NCBI GenBank assembly: GCA_025594325.1
Contig: JANHCV010000016.1
Span: forward strand, 248,001-312,000
Length of the DNA stretch: 64,000 bases
Reading direction: 5' to 3'
Origin: Blastocladiella emersonii ATCC 22665
Lineage: Eukaryota; Blastocladiomycota; Blastocladiomycetes; Blastocladiales; Blastocladiaceae
The notes beneath the pieces were generated by a model. It had not been told where the DNA came from. It worked only from the letters and a program-made list of their open reading frames with translations, and searched no databases. Of the stretch, positions 21,799 through 32,212 are shown one piece after another (within the stretch, counting starts at the first letter, position 1; each line of letters opens with the position of its first letter). The position numbers and the translations under genes were made by a program.

Positions 21799-22645
21799 CT
21801 AGGCGCGTCGGTTCAGCAGAGCGTCATGACGCGGGACAGGGTGACGTGGTGGCGAGGAAGACATGCTCACGAGTCCTGAACGCGTTGCAAGGGTAGCGCG
21901 TGCGCAGCAACAGCTCAGCGGCGTGAAGAGACCAGCGACTATGGCCTGGAAGGCCTGCTGGAAGGTTCCCAATTCGGTCACGTTCACAGAGATCGACGCG
22001 GCCGCGATGGTCTGCTCGCCGTTCCAATGTGGGAAGTTGGAGCGGGGGACCGCGTTGCGCCCGTTGCGGTTGACCCCGAAATTGCCGCGCATCTGCTCGA
22101 GTGCGATGGCGATGAGCTTGAGCGACGTTGAGTCGTCATCCAGGGCGAGCCTGATGCGAATACCGTCCACGATCGCGACCATGGGCGACTTCTGCACTGA
22201 GTTGGGCGACTTCTGCACTGAGTTGGGTGCTTCTGCACTGAGTTGGGTGCTTCTCAAGCGCCTTTTTGGGGGAAAACTAGCGCCTTCTTCGAGATGGCGA
22301 CGGCGGGCACGCCGTCCATGGCGCGGAACGCGGCGCAAGGGACGGCGAGTCCAGTGGACCGCCAACTGCGACCAGATGCGCCGTAGCACGGTTCCAGCTG
22401 CTCGAGACAGGCGTGTGACGCGTTGGAGACCCACACAAGCAACTGGTGACGAGTCCCACCACATGGCCGTCAGAAACGCCGCGAAACCGCTGTTCCGCTT
22501 CGCGGACCAGCTGGTCTATCTGCTCGAGCGTGGGCAGCAGGGGCGGGAAGGACTCGGGGCAGCAGGCCCGCGGTGCTCCGCTCGGCGCGACGAGCGCCTC
22601 GACGGCGTTGCGCCACGCAAGAAAAGCGACAAAATCCACGATCAC
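21799..22645 (-). pseudogene. possible degraded gene fragment of unknown family
   Basis: Read from right to left, several coding-like pieces occur in different frames: DFVAFLAWRNAVEALV and LPTLEQIDQLVREAEQRFRG, then WVSNASHACLEQLEP and VPAVAISKKALVF, then MVAIVDGIRIRLALDDD with LIAIALEQMRGNFGVN. They have balanced amino-acid composition unlike the Arg/Ala-rich chance frames elsewhere. No single splice model joined them convincingly, and a tandem repeat interrupts the middle. A broken gene is my preferred reading, but a poorly conserved live gene with unusual introns is possible. Confidence 0.3.
22183..22254 (+). repeat. 21-bp tandem repeat, about 3.5 copies
   Basis: Two exact 21-bp units (22183-22203 and 22204-22224; GGGCGACTTCTGCACTGAGT plus T), a third 20-bp unit with a one-base shortening (22225-22244) and a partial fourth to 22254. 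The change of unit length by one base would shift any reading frame across it. Confidence 0.88.
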
Positions 22646-23291
22646 GCCCCGCTGGAGTGACCAGGCGGGTGTTGGCGGCTGCCGAGCATGATCGTCGCGG
22701 CCATCCGCCTCTGCTTCACAAGCCCAATCGCAAGCGAACCTTCAGCCTTGGGGCGAGCTCGCAGTGCTTGTGCGAGGCAAGCGTTTAGAATCACATGCGG
22801 GGAGTAGTCGGTGCGAAGAGCGTGTATCGACAGGTGGTGCGCGCAGCAACTCACGTCAAGGTTCATCCTTCTCATCGACAGCTCTCAGTCGCTCAAGCTC
22901 AGGAACAACGGAGACGTCCAGCGATGGCAGCACTCGTGCCGACAAGCAGTTGCGCCCCCAGCGCTGGTGCCACACACGAGCCGCCGTCTTGCCATCAGCG
23001 ACCCGAGCTTCAGTTCATGCTGCGCGCTTCGCGCGCCTTGCCGCGTCCCGGTGTTCTTCATTAGACTGCGTCAGCGTTGCTTCATGTTTAGGAACGACCG
23101 GGTCTTCTATAAGATGGATATGAGCAACGCGCGGCCCGTGCTCAACGACATCACGGTCAGGCGAGGTGGAAATTGAGCCTCAGGTGGGGTCAAGTGATCG
23201 GTTGCTAAGAGGGATGACCGTGAAAAAGTTCAGGTCACATGGGCTTCATTTTTCGGGGAGACCACTGGGGTTGAGCCCAGATTGATGGCCG

Positions 23292-23309
23292 TGATAAAAC
23301 TCGTTCAAA
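23292..23309 (+). repeat. 18-bp direct repeat, copy 2
   Basis: Identical to 21509-21526. It lies about 800 bp upstream of the ferric reductase 2 start codon. Confidence 0.8.
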
Positions 23310-24015
23310 TTTACACTCTTGCATCGGGAACGGATCGCTGTTGATCAGATCCGCAGAGCGGGGCGACATCGGATAGGCGGCCGCTGAACCGAACACCCGG
23401 CTTGGTTAGTCCCCGACGTTATCCGCACGTGACGGCGATCGGTTGTTCGCGTCGTCACTTGAGCGCGGAGAGATGCTACTCCGCTGTAAAATCGTTCCGG
23501 ACCGCTCTTCGAAGGTCAGAATGGACCGAGAACGCGTCGAGACCGACGTTCGCGGTGAGGATCACGGCGGCCATCAGCTCGCATCGAGCTCGGTCAGGGA
23601 CATCTTCCCATCGCTGCGGACTGCTAATCGACCTCAACGATGCGCGTCAGAATTCCGCGTTCCTGCCGATCGTGAGTGCGAGCAACGTTGGGCGGACTCG
23701 TCACGATCAAGGCGCCTCGGCGCCACGTGCGGAGGCAGGGCAGGTCTGCCGTGGTCGCTCGCATGGTCGCCGAAGACCACGGGCGAGACATCAGATGCTC
23801 TCGTCATAGGTCGGCATTGGGCCTCGGATAGGCCCGCTTGCCGCGAATACGACCAGTACCCAGCGACCTGCGATCTGATGTCAAGCGACACAGCCGCCTT
23901 CCTTGCCAGCATACATATACCGCGGCCTTCCCCCTTCCGCCCGACTTGTTGGCCGTACCAAACCTTTCCTCGACTCGCCTGCACCTTGGCCTGATCTCGA
24001 TCAAGTCCGTTTCCC

Positions 24016-24054
24016 ATGGCCATGGTCTCCTATCTTCGCCAACTCAATTCCTAA
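24016..24054 (+). promoter_or_regulatory. 12-codon upstream ORF in the ferric reductase 2 leader
   Basis: ATGGCCATG opens a 12-codon frame ending in TAA at 24052-24054, 35 bases before the main ATG. A CTAAC branch-like site and a TTTCAG follow, so the segment could also lie partly in a leader intron. The other two reductase leaders have no ATG. Confidence 0.45.
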
Positions 24055-24089
24055 CTTTCTCTCGACTGTGCCCGCTTTCAGTCGCCAAG

Positions 24090-26561
24090 ATGGCCGCGCT
24101 CAGCACAAGTTCCGGCACCACGGCCACGGGCTCGCGGCTCCCGGCCGCGCTCACGGCGCTCCTCCTTTTCGTCGCCTACGCCTTCTCGCTGTTCCGCGAC
24201 GTCTACAAGCAGTACGGCAAGCCGGACCGCAGCGTGCAGGTCGCGACCAACGGCCTCGTGTGGTACACGGACGGCCTCCACCAGGGCCTGTGGGCCGCGC
24301 CGCTGTTCCTCGCCTCCTTCATCGTCCTCGCCTCGGGCACCCGCGGCATGCGCCCGCTCACCAGCATCGTGTCGCCCGACCGCGTCGTGTTCTGGCTCCA
24401 GGTCCTGCTCGCCATCGGCAACCTCTGGTACGCGGCGTGGCCGCTGCTCGTCGTCTACGTCGTCAACACGCCGCGCCCGAACCAGAAGTGGTACAACATC
24501 ACCGAGACGGTTGTGCGTCGCCTCGCGTTCCCGCTGTTCTGGACGCTGGGATGGTTGTTCGTCTTCGCGCTGCGCTCGCCGGCCCTCTCGCCGCTGCAGG
24601 CCGCCTTCGGCATCGCGTACGAGCACTCGATCGCGCTGCACCGTGCTACCGGGTGGTGGTCGATGCTTTGGCTCGTCATCCACGTCGTCGGGTACTTTGT
24701 CGTGTTCATTGGCGAGAACGCGCTCGACGAGGAGTTCCGCTGGAAGTCGGCGCACGGGATCCTGAACAACGCTGGTGCTCTCGGCGTACGTATCTTTCTC
24801 GCTCTCGTCCCTCTCGCCCTCGCTCGCATCGTGCGAGTGGCGCAACGCGTCGTGTCGCGATGTGCGGTGCGGTGCGGTGCAACCGAACACAGCATGATGC
24901 GTTTTGTGATCCACCGCACCGCACCACGATCCCCTGTGCCCCAGAATCGCGACTAACCAACCGCACCAACACGCGAACATCTCTCTCAGGCCATCTTCTT
25001 CTTCGTCATCGGCCTCTCCTCGATCTACCTGGTCCGCCGCAAGCAGTTCAAGATCTTCGCGTGGTTCCACTGGCTGTGGATGCCCGCCATGGCGTTCACG
25101 ATCCTGCACATCGGCGCCTTCGCGTGGACCATCATCCCGCCCATGGGCCTGTACCTCATCGACCGCGTCGCGTGCCTGTGGGGCGCTGGTGCTGGTCCCG
25201 CGGGCGCCGCCTACTCGACGGCGACGGCGGTGCGCGTCTCGAACGACGTGGTCGCGCTGCTCATCCCCGTCGGCCCCGCGCCTGACTTCAAGCCCGCCAG
25301 CCCGTCCGCCGAGGAGTCGGGCAAGAAGCTGCTCGCTGGCTCGGACGGCGCCGTGCACTACTCGGACCTCGACCTCCAGCTCATGGACATCTACCAGCCC
25401 GGCCGCTACCTGTCGCTGTCGTTCCCGTTCGAGCTCGCGCCCGCGTCGCACCCCTTCTCGATCGCCGCGTACTCGCCCAAGAACCGCACCGTGTCGATCA
25501 TGATCCGCGCGCTCGGCCCGTGGACCAAGAAGCTGCACGCCATGGCGACGCCCGAGGGCGAGCCCGTGAGCCTGCGCGTCGCCGGCCCCATGTCGCACTC
25601 GGCGCTCGCGCACGACCACCTCGACGTCGAGACCATGGGCCAGGACGCGTACGGCATGGCAGAGCAGGGCGGCGACGTCCGCTCGCACCAGCGCACGCTC
25701 GTCGCGGGCGGTGTCGGTATCTCCAAGTACTCGCGCATCGCGGCGTCGTCTACGCGCCCCGACGACGACAAGTTCGACGCGTTCGGCACCGACGACTCGT
25801 CCGAGGGCGGCGGCTCGAGCAGCGGCTCGGCGACGGCGGTCGGCCGCGCTGGTGGGAACCGCAAGGTGTGGCTGTGCAAGGACCCGACCGAGCTCGCCAT
25901 GTACGCGTCGCTCGGCGCCGACCTGTCGGGCTGGGACGTGTACTCGCGCAAGGGCTTCGCGTCCGTGGTCCCCGAGAACCAGACGGCCGTGCGCACCACG
26001 TACCCGCTGTTCGAGCAGAAGGTGGCCTCGCCGCTGCACACGGCCGCGCGCATGCTCCTGTTCACGACCATGGCCGGCCTGTATATCGGCACCTACCTCG
26101 TCTCGCGCGTCGTGCTCGTGCTGCCCGACCCCAAGAAGACCAAGCTGTGCACGGGTCGCCGCGACACGCTCGAAAAGTACATGCGGTGCGGCCTGTGGTT
26201 CAACCTCATCCCGTTCCTGTCGGTCCTCGTCGCGTTCACGGCGCTGGTCCAGCTCGTGACGCTGGTCCAGATGGCGGCCACGGCGACCAAGCGCGAGGGC
26301 AGCGTCTTCTACTGCCACTCGATCCGCAACGCCGTCGCGTCGCTGCGCCTCATCGAGCGCCGCTTCGACGCTGACAACGACCTCGACCTCGCGCACGGCA
26401 CGCGCACCGCGGGCGTGCGCCGACTTCTCTCGGCCGGCGGCCTCGTCTCGGGCCAGCAGTCGTCGATGCGCTCGTGCTCGTCCAAGCCGGTGCGGAATAT
26501 GCTGCGTGACCGCGCACGGATGCACGGGGCCGTCATGACGGACGATGGAATCGGCTTCTAA
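24090..26561 (+). CDS. ferric reductase 2 (FRO/FRE-type transmembrane metalloreductase)
   Basis: Two exons, 24090-24785 and 24990-26561 (755 aa), joined in phase 0 at the same position as in the other two copies (after NNAGALG). The 204-nt intron is unusually long for this window. Heme ligands are His184-x13-His198 and His259-x12-His272. HPFSIAAYSP is at about 386 and the nucleotide motif AGGVGISKY at about 471. A Ser/Gly-rich loop follows, then NRKVWLCKD, GWDVYSRKGF, two hydrophobic segments and the C-terminal SCSSKPVRNMLRDRA...DDGIGF. Role as for reductase 1: plasma-membrane (or vacuolar) Fe3+/Cu2+ reduction feeding metal uptake. It is closer to copy 3 than to copy 1 in the N-terminal half (TDGLHQG against YDGLHQG; FRDVYKQ against ARDMFKS). 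Confidence 0.9.
24866..24925 (+). repeat. 14-bp inverted repeat (hairpin) inside the ferric reductase 2 intron
   Basis: GGTGCGGTGCGGTG at 24866-24879 is perfectly complementary to CACCGCACCGCACC at 24912-24925, with a 32-nt loop. The stem lies wholly within the 24786-24989 intron. Each arm is itself a tandem GGTGC repeat. Confidence 0.85.
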
Positions 26562-27003
26562 ACCCCGGCACTGGCCCGGCTGCGCTCCCGCTCTCTCTCT
26601 TCAGTACCTCATTTATTAGTCCACACAATGTAAACCCATGCATGCATCATCTTCTCCGCGACATCCTGGCCCCTTCGAGGCGCGTCCCGAAACGCGTCGA
26701 TCGGCGCCTCACGTGAGGAAATCAGATTCGCGAAGCCGGATCTGCGGCCGGATCACGCCTGATCAGACAAGACTGCGTGGGCTGCAGACCTTCACATGGG
26801 ATTCCGCGCCCCGACTTAATCTCGGTGCATCGCGTGCGTGAGAGCGCGGGCCGCCCGCGATCCTAAGTTGTCCGCGGTCGAGCGGAGAGCGAAGTGTGCG
26901 GCCTGTTGCGGAGAGGGACGTGTATAAAACGGCGTCGACTTACCCCGCTCTCTTTGAATCGGCAATCACCGTCTTCGTCTTCGTCGTCGTCGTCGTCGTC
27001 ATC
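26562..27003. promoter_or_regulatory. promoter region of ferric reductase 3
   Basis: A 442-bp region with a TATA box (TATAAAAC) at 26923-26930, 74 bp before the ATG. An ACGCGT site lies near 26693. The leader ends in a TCG/GTC trinucleotide run at about 26971-27000. No coding sequence supported. Confidence 0.55.
26923..26930 (+). promoter_or_regulatory. TATA box (TATAAAAC) of ferric reductase 3
   Basis: It lies 74 bp upstream of the ATG at 27004, at the spacing seen for the other TATA-driven genes in this window. The leader has no upstream ATG. Confidence 0.65.
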
Positions 27004-29310
27004 ATGGCCGTCTCGTCCTCGCCCACGCCGTCGGCGGCCGCGACCGGGTCCCGGTTCCCGGCGTTCCTGTCGCTGTCGCTGCTGTTCCTGGCCTTCGCCT
27101 TCTCGTTCGCGCGCGACATGTTCAAGTCGCTGGTCAAGCTCGACAAGGCGGCGCTCAGCCAGACCGACCTGGGCTGGTTCTACGACGGGCTGCACCAGGG
27201 CCCGTACGCCTTCTGCCTGTTCGCGTCGTCGGCGATCGTGCTCGTCTACTCAGCGCGCGGCATGCGGCCCATGGCCACGGTCTCGTCGCCCGACCGCGCC
27301 GTGTTCTGGATCCGCGTCCTGCTCGCCGTCTTCAACGTGTTCCAGATCACCTGGGCGCTCGTCACGGTGTACGTGATCAACAGGCCCAAGCCGCAGACGT
27401 GGCCTGTCGCCCTCGAGAACGTGGCGCGCCGCATCGCGTACCCGTCCTTCTTCAACTTCGCGTGGGCGCTCGTGCTCGCGCTCCGGTCTCCCGCCATCTC
27501 GCCGCTCCAGGCCGCGCTCGGGCTCAGCTACGAGGACTCGATCAAGCTGCATCGCAGCAACGGGTGGTGGATGACCATCACGTCGGTGCTGCACGTCTCC
27601 GGCTACCTCGTCGCGTGGCTCAAGCAGGGCACCCTCGACAAGGAGCTGCGCTGGGCGTCGCCGCACGGCATGGGCAACGTGTGGGGCATCATTCAGGTTC
27701 GTCGTCCTCGTCGGATCCGCTCTCGGCAAGATCGCTAACCACATGACACTGTTCGCTCGCACCAGGCCGCCATCTTCTTCCCGCTGGTTTTCGCGTCGAT
27801 CCCGTGGATCCGCCGCAAGTCGTACCTCATCTTCACCGTGTTCCACGCAACGTGGCCCGTGCTCCTCGTCGCCTCGATCATGCACGCCACGACGTACATG
27901 CAGCCGCTGCTGCCGCCGCTCGCGCTCTTCATCATTGACCGCCTCGCGTGCCTGTACGGGACCGGTTCAGGCCCGTCCGGCGCGTCCCCAGCCGTGGCCA
28001 CGGCCGTCCGCGTCACCGACGACCTGACGGCGCTCCTGATTCCCGTCGGCCCGCTCCCGTCTTCGTCCTCGCCCGACAAGAACGACGAGAAGAACCACCT
28101 CACGTCCAACACGCACCTGTCGGCGCTCGACCAGGACCTCATCGACATGTACCAGCCCGGCCGGTTCCTGTCGGTCGGCATCACCACGTCGCTGCGCAGC
28201 TACGTCGCGCACCCGTTCTCGATCGCCGCCTACTCGCCGGCCAACCGCACCGTCACGCTCATGGTGCGCGCGCTCGGGCCCTTCACCCGCGAGCTGCACG
28301 CGCTCGCGTCGCCCGAGGGCGAGGCCGTCTCGGTCCGCGTCAAGGGGCCCTTCTCGATGCCCGTGTACCCGCGGCGTAACGCCGGCGAGGATGCGTACGC
28401 GCCGACGGACGCCGAGATCGGCGAGTCGCGCAAGGCTACAACCACGGTCGTCGCGGGCGGCGTCGGGCTGTCGAAGTACGTCCACTCGGCCACCGTGTCG
28501 CCGGCCACGCTCAAGCATTTCGCCAGCGTCAACTCGATCAAGAAGGACGCGGCCGAGATCGACGGCGACGAAGAGGTCTCGTCGTCGTCCAGCGACGCGG
28601 CGACGGCGGTCCAGGCCACGGCGACGAACGGCGGCGGCCTGCGCAAGCTGTGGCTGTGCAAGCACCCGGCCGAGATGGCCATGTACGCGGCGGTGGGCGC
28701 TGACCTGACGGGCTGGGAAGTGTACTGCAAGCAGCCGTCGAATGCGGCCGCGGGGGTCGTGCGCACGTCGTACCCGCTGTTCGCCCAAAAGGTCGCGGCG
28801 CCGCTGTCGACGCTCGCCCGCGTGTTCCTGTACGTGCTGTTCGTCGGCCTGTACCTCGCGACTTACTTCGTGTCGCGCATCATGCTCTCGGTGCCCGCCA
28901 ACGCCAAGTACTGCACCAAGCAGAACACAATGGAGCAGTTCATGCGGTGCAGCCGGTGGTTCGCGATCCTGCCGTACCTGTCGGTCCTCGTCATCTTCGG
29001 CGCCCTCGTCACGCTCGTGTCCGTGATCCGCGGCGCCGTCGCGGCTACGGAGCGGCCCGCGAGCCTCTTCTACACGCACCCGGCCGTGCCCGCGGGCATC
29101 GTCCGGTACGTGCAGCGGCGGTTCGACGCGGACCAGGACCTCGACCTCGCCGCCCGCAAGCGCAGCGCTGTCGCGCGCGTCGTGGCCGCGTGCGTCGTCG
29201 GCGAGGAGCCCGCGTTCCGCAGCTGCACGTCGGTCCCTGTCCGCGACGTCTTCCGCCAGCGCGCGCACGCGACGGGTGCGTCGTTTGTGGATGATGCGCA
29301 GGGCCTCTAG
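27004..29310 (+). CDS. ferric reductase 3 (FRO/FRE-type transmembrane metalloreductase)
   Basis: Two exons, 27004-27696 and 27766-29310 (745 aa); the intron has a CGCTAACC branch site and sits at the conserved position (VWGIIQ|AAIFFP). Heme ligands are His183-x13-His197 and His258-x12-His271. HPFSIAAYSPANRT marks the FAD site and AGGVGLSKY the nucleotide site. The insert after that motif is Ser/Asp-rich. LRKLWLCKHP and GWEVYCKQ follow, then two hydrophobic segments and SCTSVPVRDVFRQ at the C-terminus. The C-terminal region is the most divergent of the three. Function as for copies 1 and 2, perhaps with different metal preference or timing. Its 3' end faces BolA2. Confidence 0.9.
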
Positions 29311-29470
29311 ATTGCCGAGAAGTAGTAGTAGTTTACATAAAATCCATTGTTGCACCATCCACCCTTGCGCTTGAACCAGCTGTGAGATCGGCGAGGCGCG
29401 GCTCATGGTGGGTTAGATGGTCAAAAAAAGTCGGTCGGTTGTATTCACAGGGAGTTGCTAGGCGCGAGGT

Positions 29471-29884
29471 TTATGCAGAGGCCTTGACCTGCATCTGCTC
29501 GTACTGCGCGGGCGTGTACGTTTTCTACGGGAGGACGCAGAAGTCAGTCGCCATGACCGTCGCTCGCGGCAACCAAGAGCGATGGAGCGTACCTGCGAGA
29601 AAGCGTGCATGGCACCGATCTCGGTCTTGAGCAGATCGTTGACGAGGCTACACCATCGCAGACGTCAGCCGCGTGCGCGCCGGCGCAAGCGGAACCATGA
29701 CGCACCGGTGGCGCTGGAGCAGCGTCTTACCCTCGAACAGCGGCGACACGATGACGACCTCAAAGGCAGCACCGCACCCGCCCGACTTGTCCTCGACGTC
29801 GACGTGCGTGGCCTGGACCTTGGCCAGGATCGCCTGCTTGAGCGACTCGACGGACACGGCACCAGAGGGAGCTCCAGAGGACAT
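29471..29884 (-). CDS. BOLA2: BolA2-like protein (Fra2 orthologue), partner of monothiol glutaredoxin
   Basis: Three exons, 29884-29706, 29647-29593 and 29524-29471 (95 aa). Splicing gives RHRLVNDLLKTEIGAMHAFSQKTYTPAQYEQ, as in BolA2 proteins. SGGCGAAFEVVIVSPLFEGK is the family core; the Cys and the histidines of RHR and HAFS are candidate ligands of a shared [2Fe-2S] cluster with Grx3/4. In yeast, Fra2 with Grx3/4 reports mitochondrial Fe-S status to the iron regulator Aft1; in other eukaryotes BolA2-Grx3 delivers clusters to cytosolic targets. It lies directly after the three ferric reductases and shares its upstream region with a gamma-glutamylcyclotransferase. Confidence 0.95.
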
Positions 29885-30184
29885 GGTGGGTGGTTGATGC
29901 GTTTGTTACGTGGTAGATTGCGCCAAGTTACGGCGACTGGTTATGCTTCGTGGCAGTGAGGTCGGAGAGGAGAGGAGGCGCAGCGCGACGTCGGGTATCG
30001 GATCGGCGGACCGCGTTGGAAGGGATGATTGACGTGGCAGGCGGGCGGCGCGTCTCACGCTGCGAGACAACTCGTGCTGACCTCAGCGCGTCGAAGAATA
30101 GGGCCCCGGCGGAGGATCACCGCTCTCAAAAGCCGGGACGCAGCTTCGCGGCTCCTACATACCTGTTGCAACGTAAACTAGACC
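29885..30184. promoter_or_regulatory. divergent promoter shared by BolA2 and gamma-glutamylcyclotransferase
   Basis: Exactly 300 bp separate the two start codons. No TATA box is evident. No open frame of interest is present. Confidence 0.55.
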
Positions 30185-31160
30185 ATGTCATCGACCACGG
30201 ACGCTGCTGCTGTTCGCCAGCGTAAGATGGACACGCCCGCCGCTGAGACTGCTGTCTTGTCCGCCGACCGCGCCAACACGCACCTGTGGTACCTGGGCTA
30301 TGGCTCGAACGTAAGCATTTGACCCGGCGTTGCACCGCGATCGCGTCGCTGACGTCCGTATGGGTGCCGTCCAGATGAACCCCAAGGTCCTGACGGGCCG
30401 CCGCAAGGTGCACCCGGTCGAGTCGGCGCCGGTGCGCGTGCCCGGGTACAAGCTCACGTTCGACTGCCGCGGGTTCCCGTACCTCGAGCCGAGCTTCGCG
30501 TCGATCGACGTGCGCGACGCGAGCAAAGACACGGTGCCCGAGCTGCACGGCGTCGCGTTTCTCATCACCAAGGACGAGTACCAGCAGATCCGCGATACTG
30601 AGGGGCTCGGTACGCTTCCGTACGGATGTGCGCTTGCGGGTTGTGCTGATTCGCGCGATTGTAGCATACGCGGACGTCGAGGTCAAGTGCACTGGCGTCG
30701 GCAGCGAGTTTGCGGGTCGCACCATCTTTGCGCGCGGGCTGATCCAGATGAAAGAGTACCGCCACGGCGACCGGGTACCGTCCACGCGGTACATGGGGCT
30801 GGTACGCTGCTCAACTCTCACCGCGGGCGCGAACGCGGCTGACCCGCTGTCCCATCCATGTAGCTCGTCGAGGGCTCAGAGCACTACAAGCTGCCCGAGT
30901 CGTACCAGGACTGGCTCAAGAGCCTCCCGCACTACCAGCCCACGTCGATCCTGCAGAAGGTCGGGCGCGTCATCACCCTCCTCATCGGCGTGCCCTTCTT
31001 CCTCATCACGCTGCTGATCCGCCGACTCTTCAAGCTATTCGGCGCCGCCACGCCGCAGGGTATGCTCGTCGTGTTCGAGGCGTACGGCAGCTTTATCTGG
31101 CTGCTGTACGCGTACCTGCTGCGGCCGATCCTGGGCGACGGCGGCGACGCACGCGCGTGA
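30185..31160 (+). CDS. gamma-glutamylcyclotransferase-like protein with C-terminal membrane segments
   Basis: Four exons, 30185-30310, 30375-30609, 30665-30801 and 30864-31160 (264 aa), phases consistent. The family's substrate loop reads WYLGYGSN|MNPKVLTGRR across the first splice. The probable catalytic acid is Glu118 in RDTEG, followed by YADVEV as in GGCT proteins. These enzymes convert gamma-glutamyl amino acids (or glutathione, for the ChaC branch) to 5-oxoproline. After the domain, about residues 205-228 and 238-256 are hydrophobic and suggest two membrane segments, so the enzyme may sit on an internal membrane. Sequence alone does not settle whether glutathione itself is the substrate. 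It is divergent from BolA2. Confidence 0.87.
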
Positions 31161-32212
31161 TAGAGCGAGTATCTTGCACATTCTGAATAAGCAAACGCGT
31201 AGTGATACGTTCGTGGCCAGCATGCGGACCGGAACGACGTGCAAGATGGCACCCACGTGATAGATCGTCGCGTCTCGCAGCATGTCTCCGAGTCAGGGCG
31301 GAGCCATCGTCGGTTGAAAGGCAACGGAAGCGAAATGATGTTTCAGCCCCCGCCGTTGTTTTTGGAGCGGCGCGTGCTCGATTTCTTGAGGTTTCAGGTT
31401 CCACGCCGGCGACCTCGTTGTTTCTGCAGCACGGCCGCAGCAAGAAGGGCCTGGCCGCCGCCGTCGCCGTCCACGATGCTCGTCGGGCGCCGCCTCCGCC
31501 TCCGCCCACGCCTGCGCCGCCGCCCCCACTCACTCTCGCTCTGCATCGACCTGCATTGAGCGCCGTGATCGACGTGGAGAATACATAGTCCAGTCGCTGC
31601 CCCTTCATCCAGTTTCCCGGGATCCGTGGCCGTTGAGCCTCAAGTGCCGTTCCCACGCTCCACCTCGGCGGCCCGTTGCAGCAACCGCGACCCACGACCC
31701 ACGACCGCGGCCACGACCCCGCCTACAAGCCTCCGTCCGCTCCGCCTCCCCCGCACGCTTGCAATCTGGTGCTGCAGAGCAACCGTTTGCTCGGCCCCAC
31801 CCCGCGCTCCCGGCCGTTGCTCTCCGCCTGCACGCCCCGCGAACCCTCGGCAACGCAACGCAACACCTCCCCGCGCCCGTGGTTCGCTGTGATCCCGCAT
31901 CGTCTCGTCCTCGGCGATCCTCACCTACCACGGGTCGACTCCACTCGGCTCGCCTCGTCGCCGTCCACGTCGCGATCCTCGGCCCCGACCTGATCGACCT
32001 GCTCCCCATCCGCCGCGCACCTTCCGTCGCCAACGAACGGGCGATCGCCACCAGGTGCGTGCGTGAGTCTCTCGCTGCGGTATGACGGTGGGCGTCGAGA
32101 CGCCCGTGTGACCCGCCCGCCCGTCCGAGTCGAGCGTGTTCTCCCTCCGCTGACCCCAGGTTATTTTTGGTCGGCGACGTGTGTAGCCATCTCCTCTCCC
32201 CTCCTCGTCGCC
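31161..32212. promoter_or_regulatory. 1-kb region upstream of the fork-head gene
   Basis: Several overlapping open frames occur on both strands, all with biased Arg/Ala/Pro composition and no domain. From about 31650 the + strand is C-rich and T-rich in the manner of leaders in this window. I find no supported gene; a long leader or promoter is likely. Confidence 0.45.

Larger units (their letters stand above)
21496..24089. other. gene-poor, lower-GC interval between ferric reductases 1 and 2
   Basis: A 2.6-kb stretch with visibly more A/T than its surroundings and no intact gene I can support. It contains a Pu/Py-biased CCCCTCCCC/CAACTCAAC tract at 21585-21670, a degraded coding-like stretch on the minus strand (21799-22645), a 21-bp tandem repeat (22183-22254) and one copy of an 18-bp direct repeat at each end (21509 and 23292). 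The last 200 bases are the leader and promoter of reductase 2. Confidence 0.5.

Noticed and set aside
21496-23310. An LTR or DNA transposon bounded by the 18-bp direct repeats
   Set aside because: No transposase, reverse transcriptase or integrase motifs, no longer terminal repeats and no clear target-site duplication. Kept only as a repeat-flanked island.
23185-23315. A possible tRNA or tRNA-derived element around GGTTGCTAAGAGGG and CTCGTTCAAATTT
   Set aside because: The A-box-like and B-box-like pieces do not support a cloverleaf: I could not form acceptor or T stems with correct spacing.
24078-26525. An 815-codon open frame on the minus strand opposite ferric reductase 2, and similar long antisense frames opposite 2371-4368, 27967-29406 and 52343-54775
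   Set aside because: In very GC-rich genes, antisense frames stay open because stop codons are rare. These are Arg/Gly/His/Ala-rich without domains, while the opposite strand encodes clear protein families.
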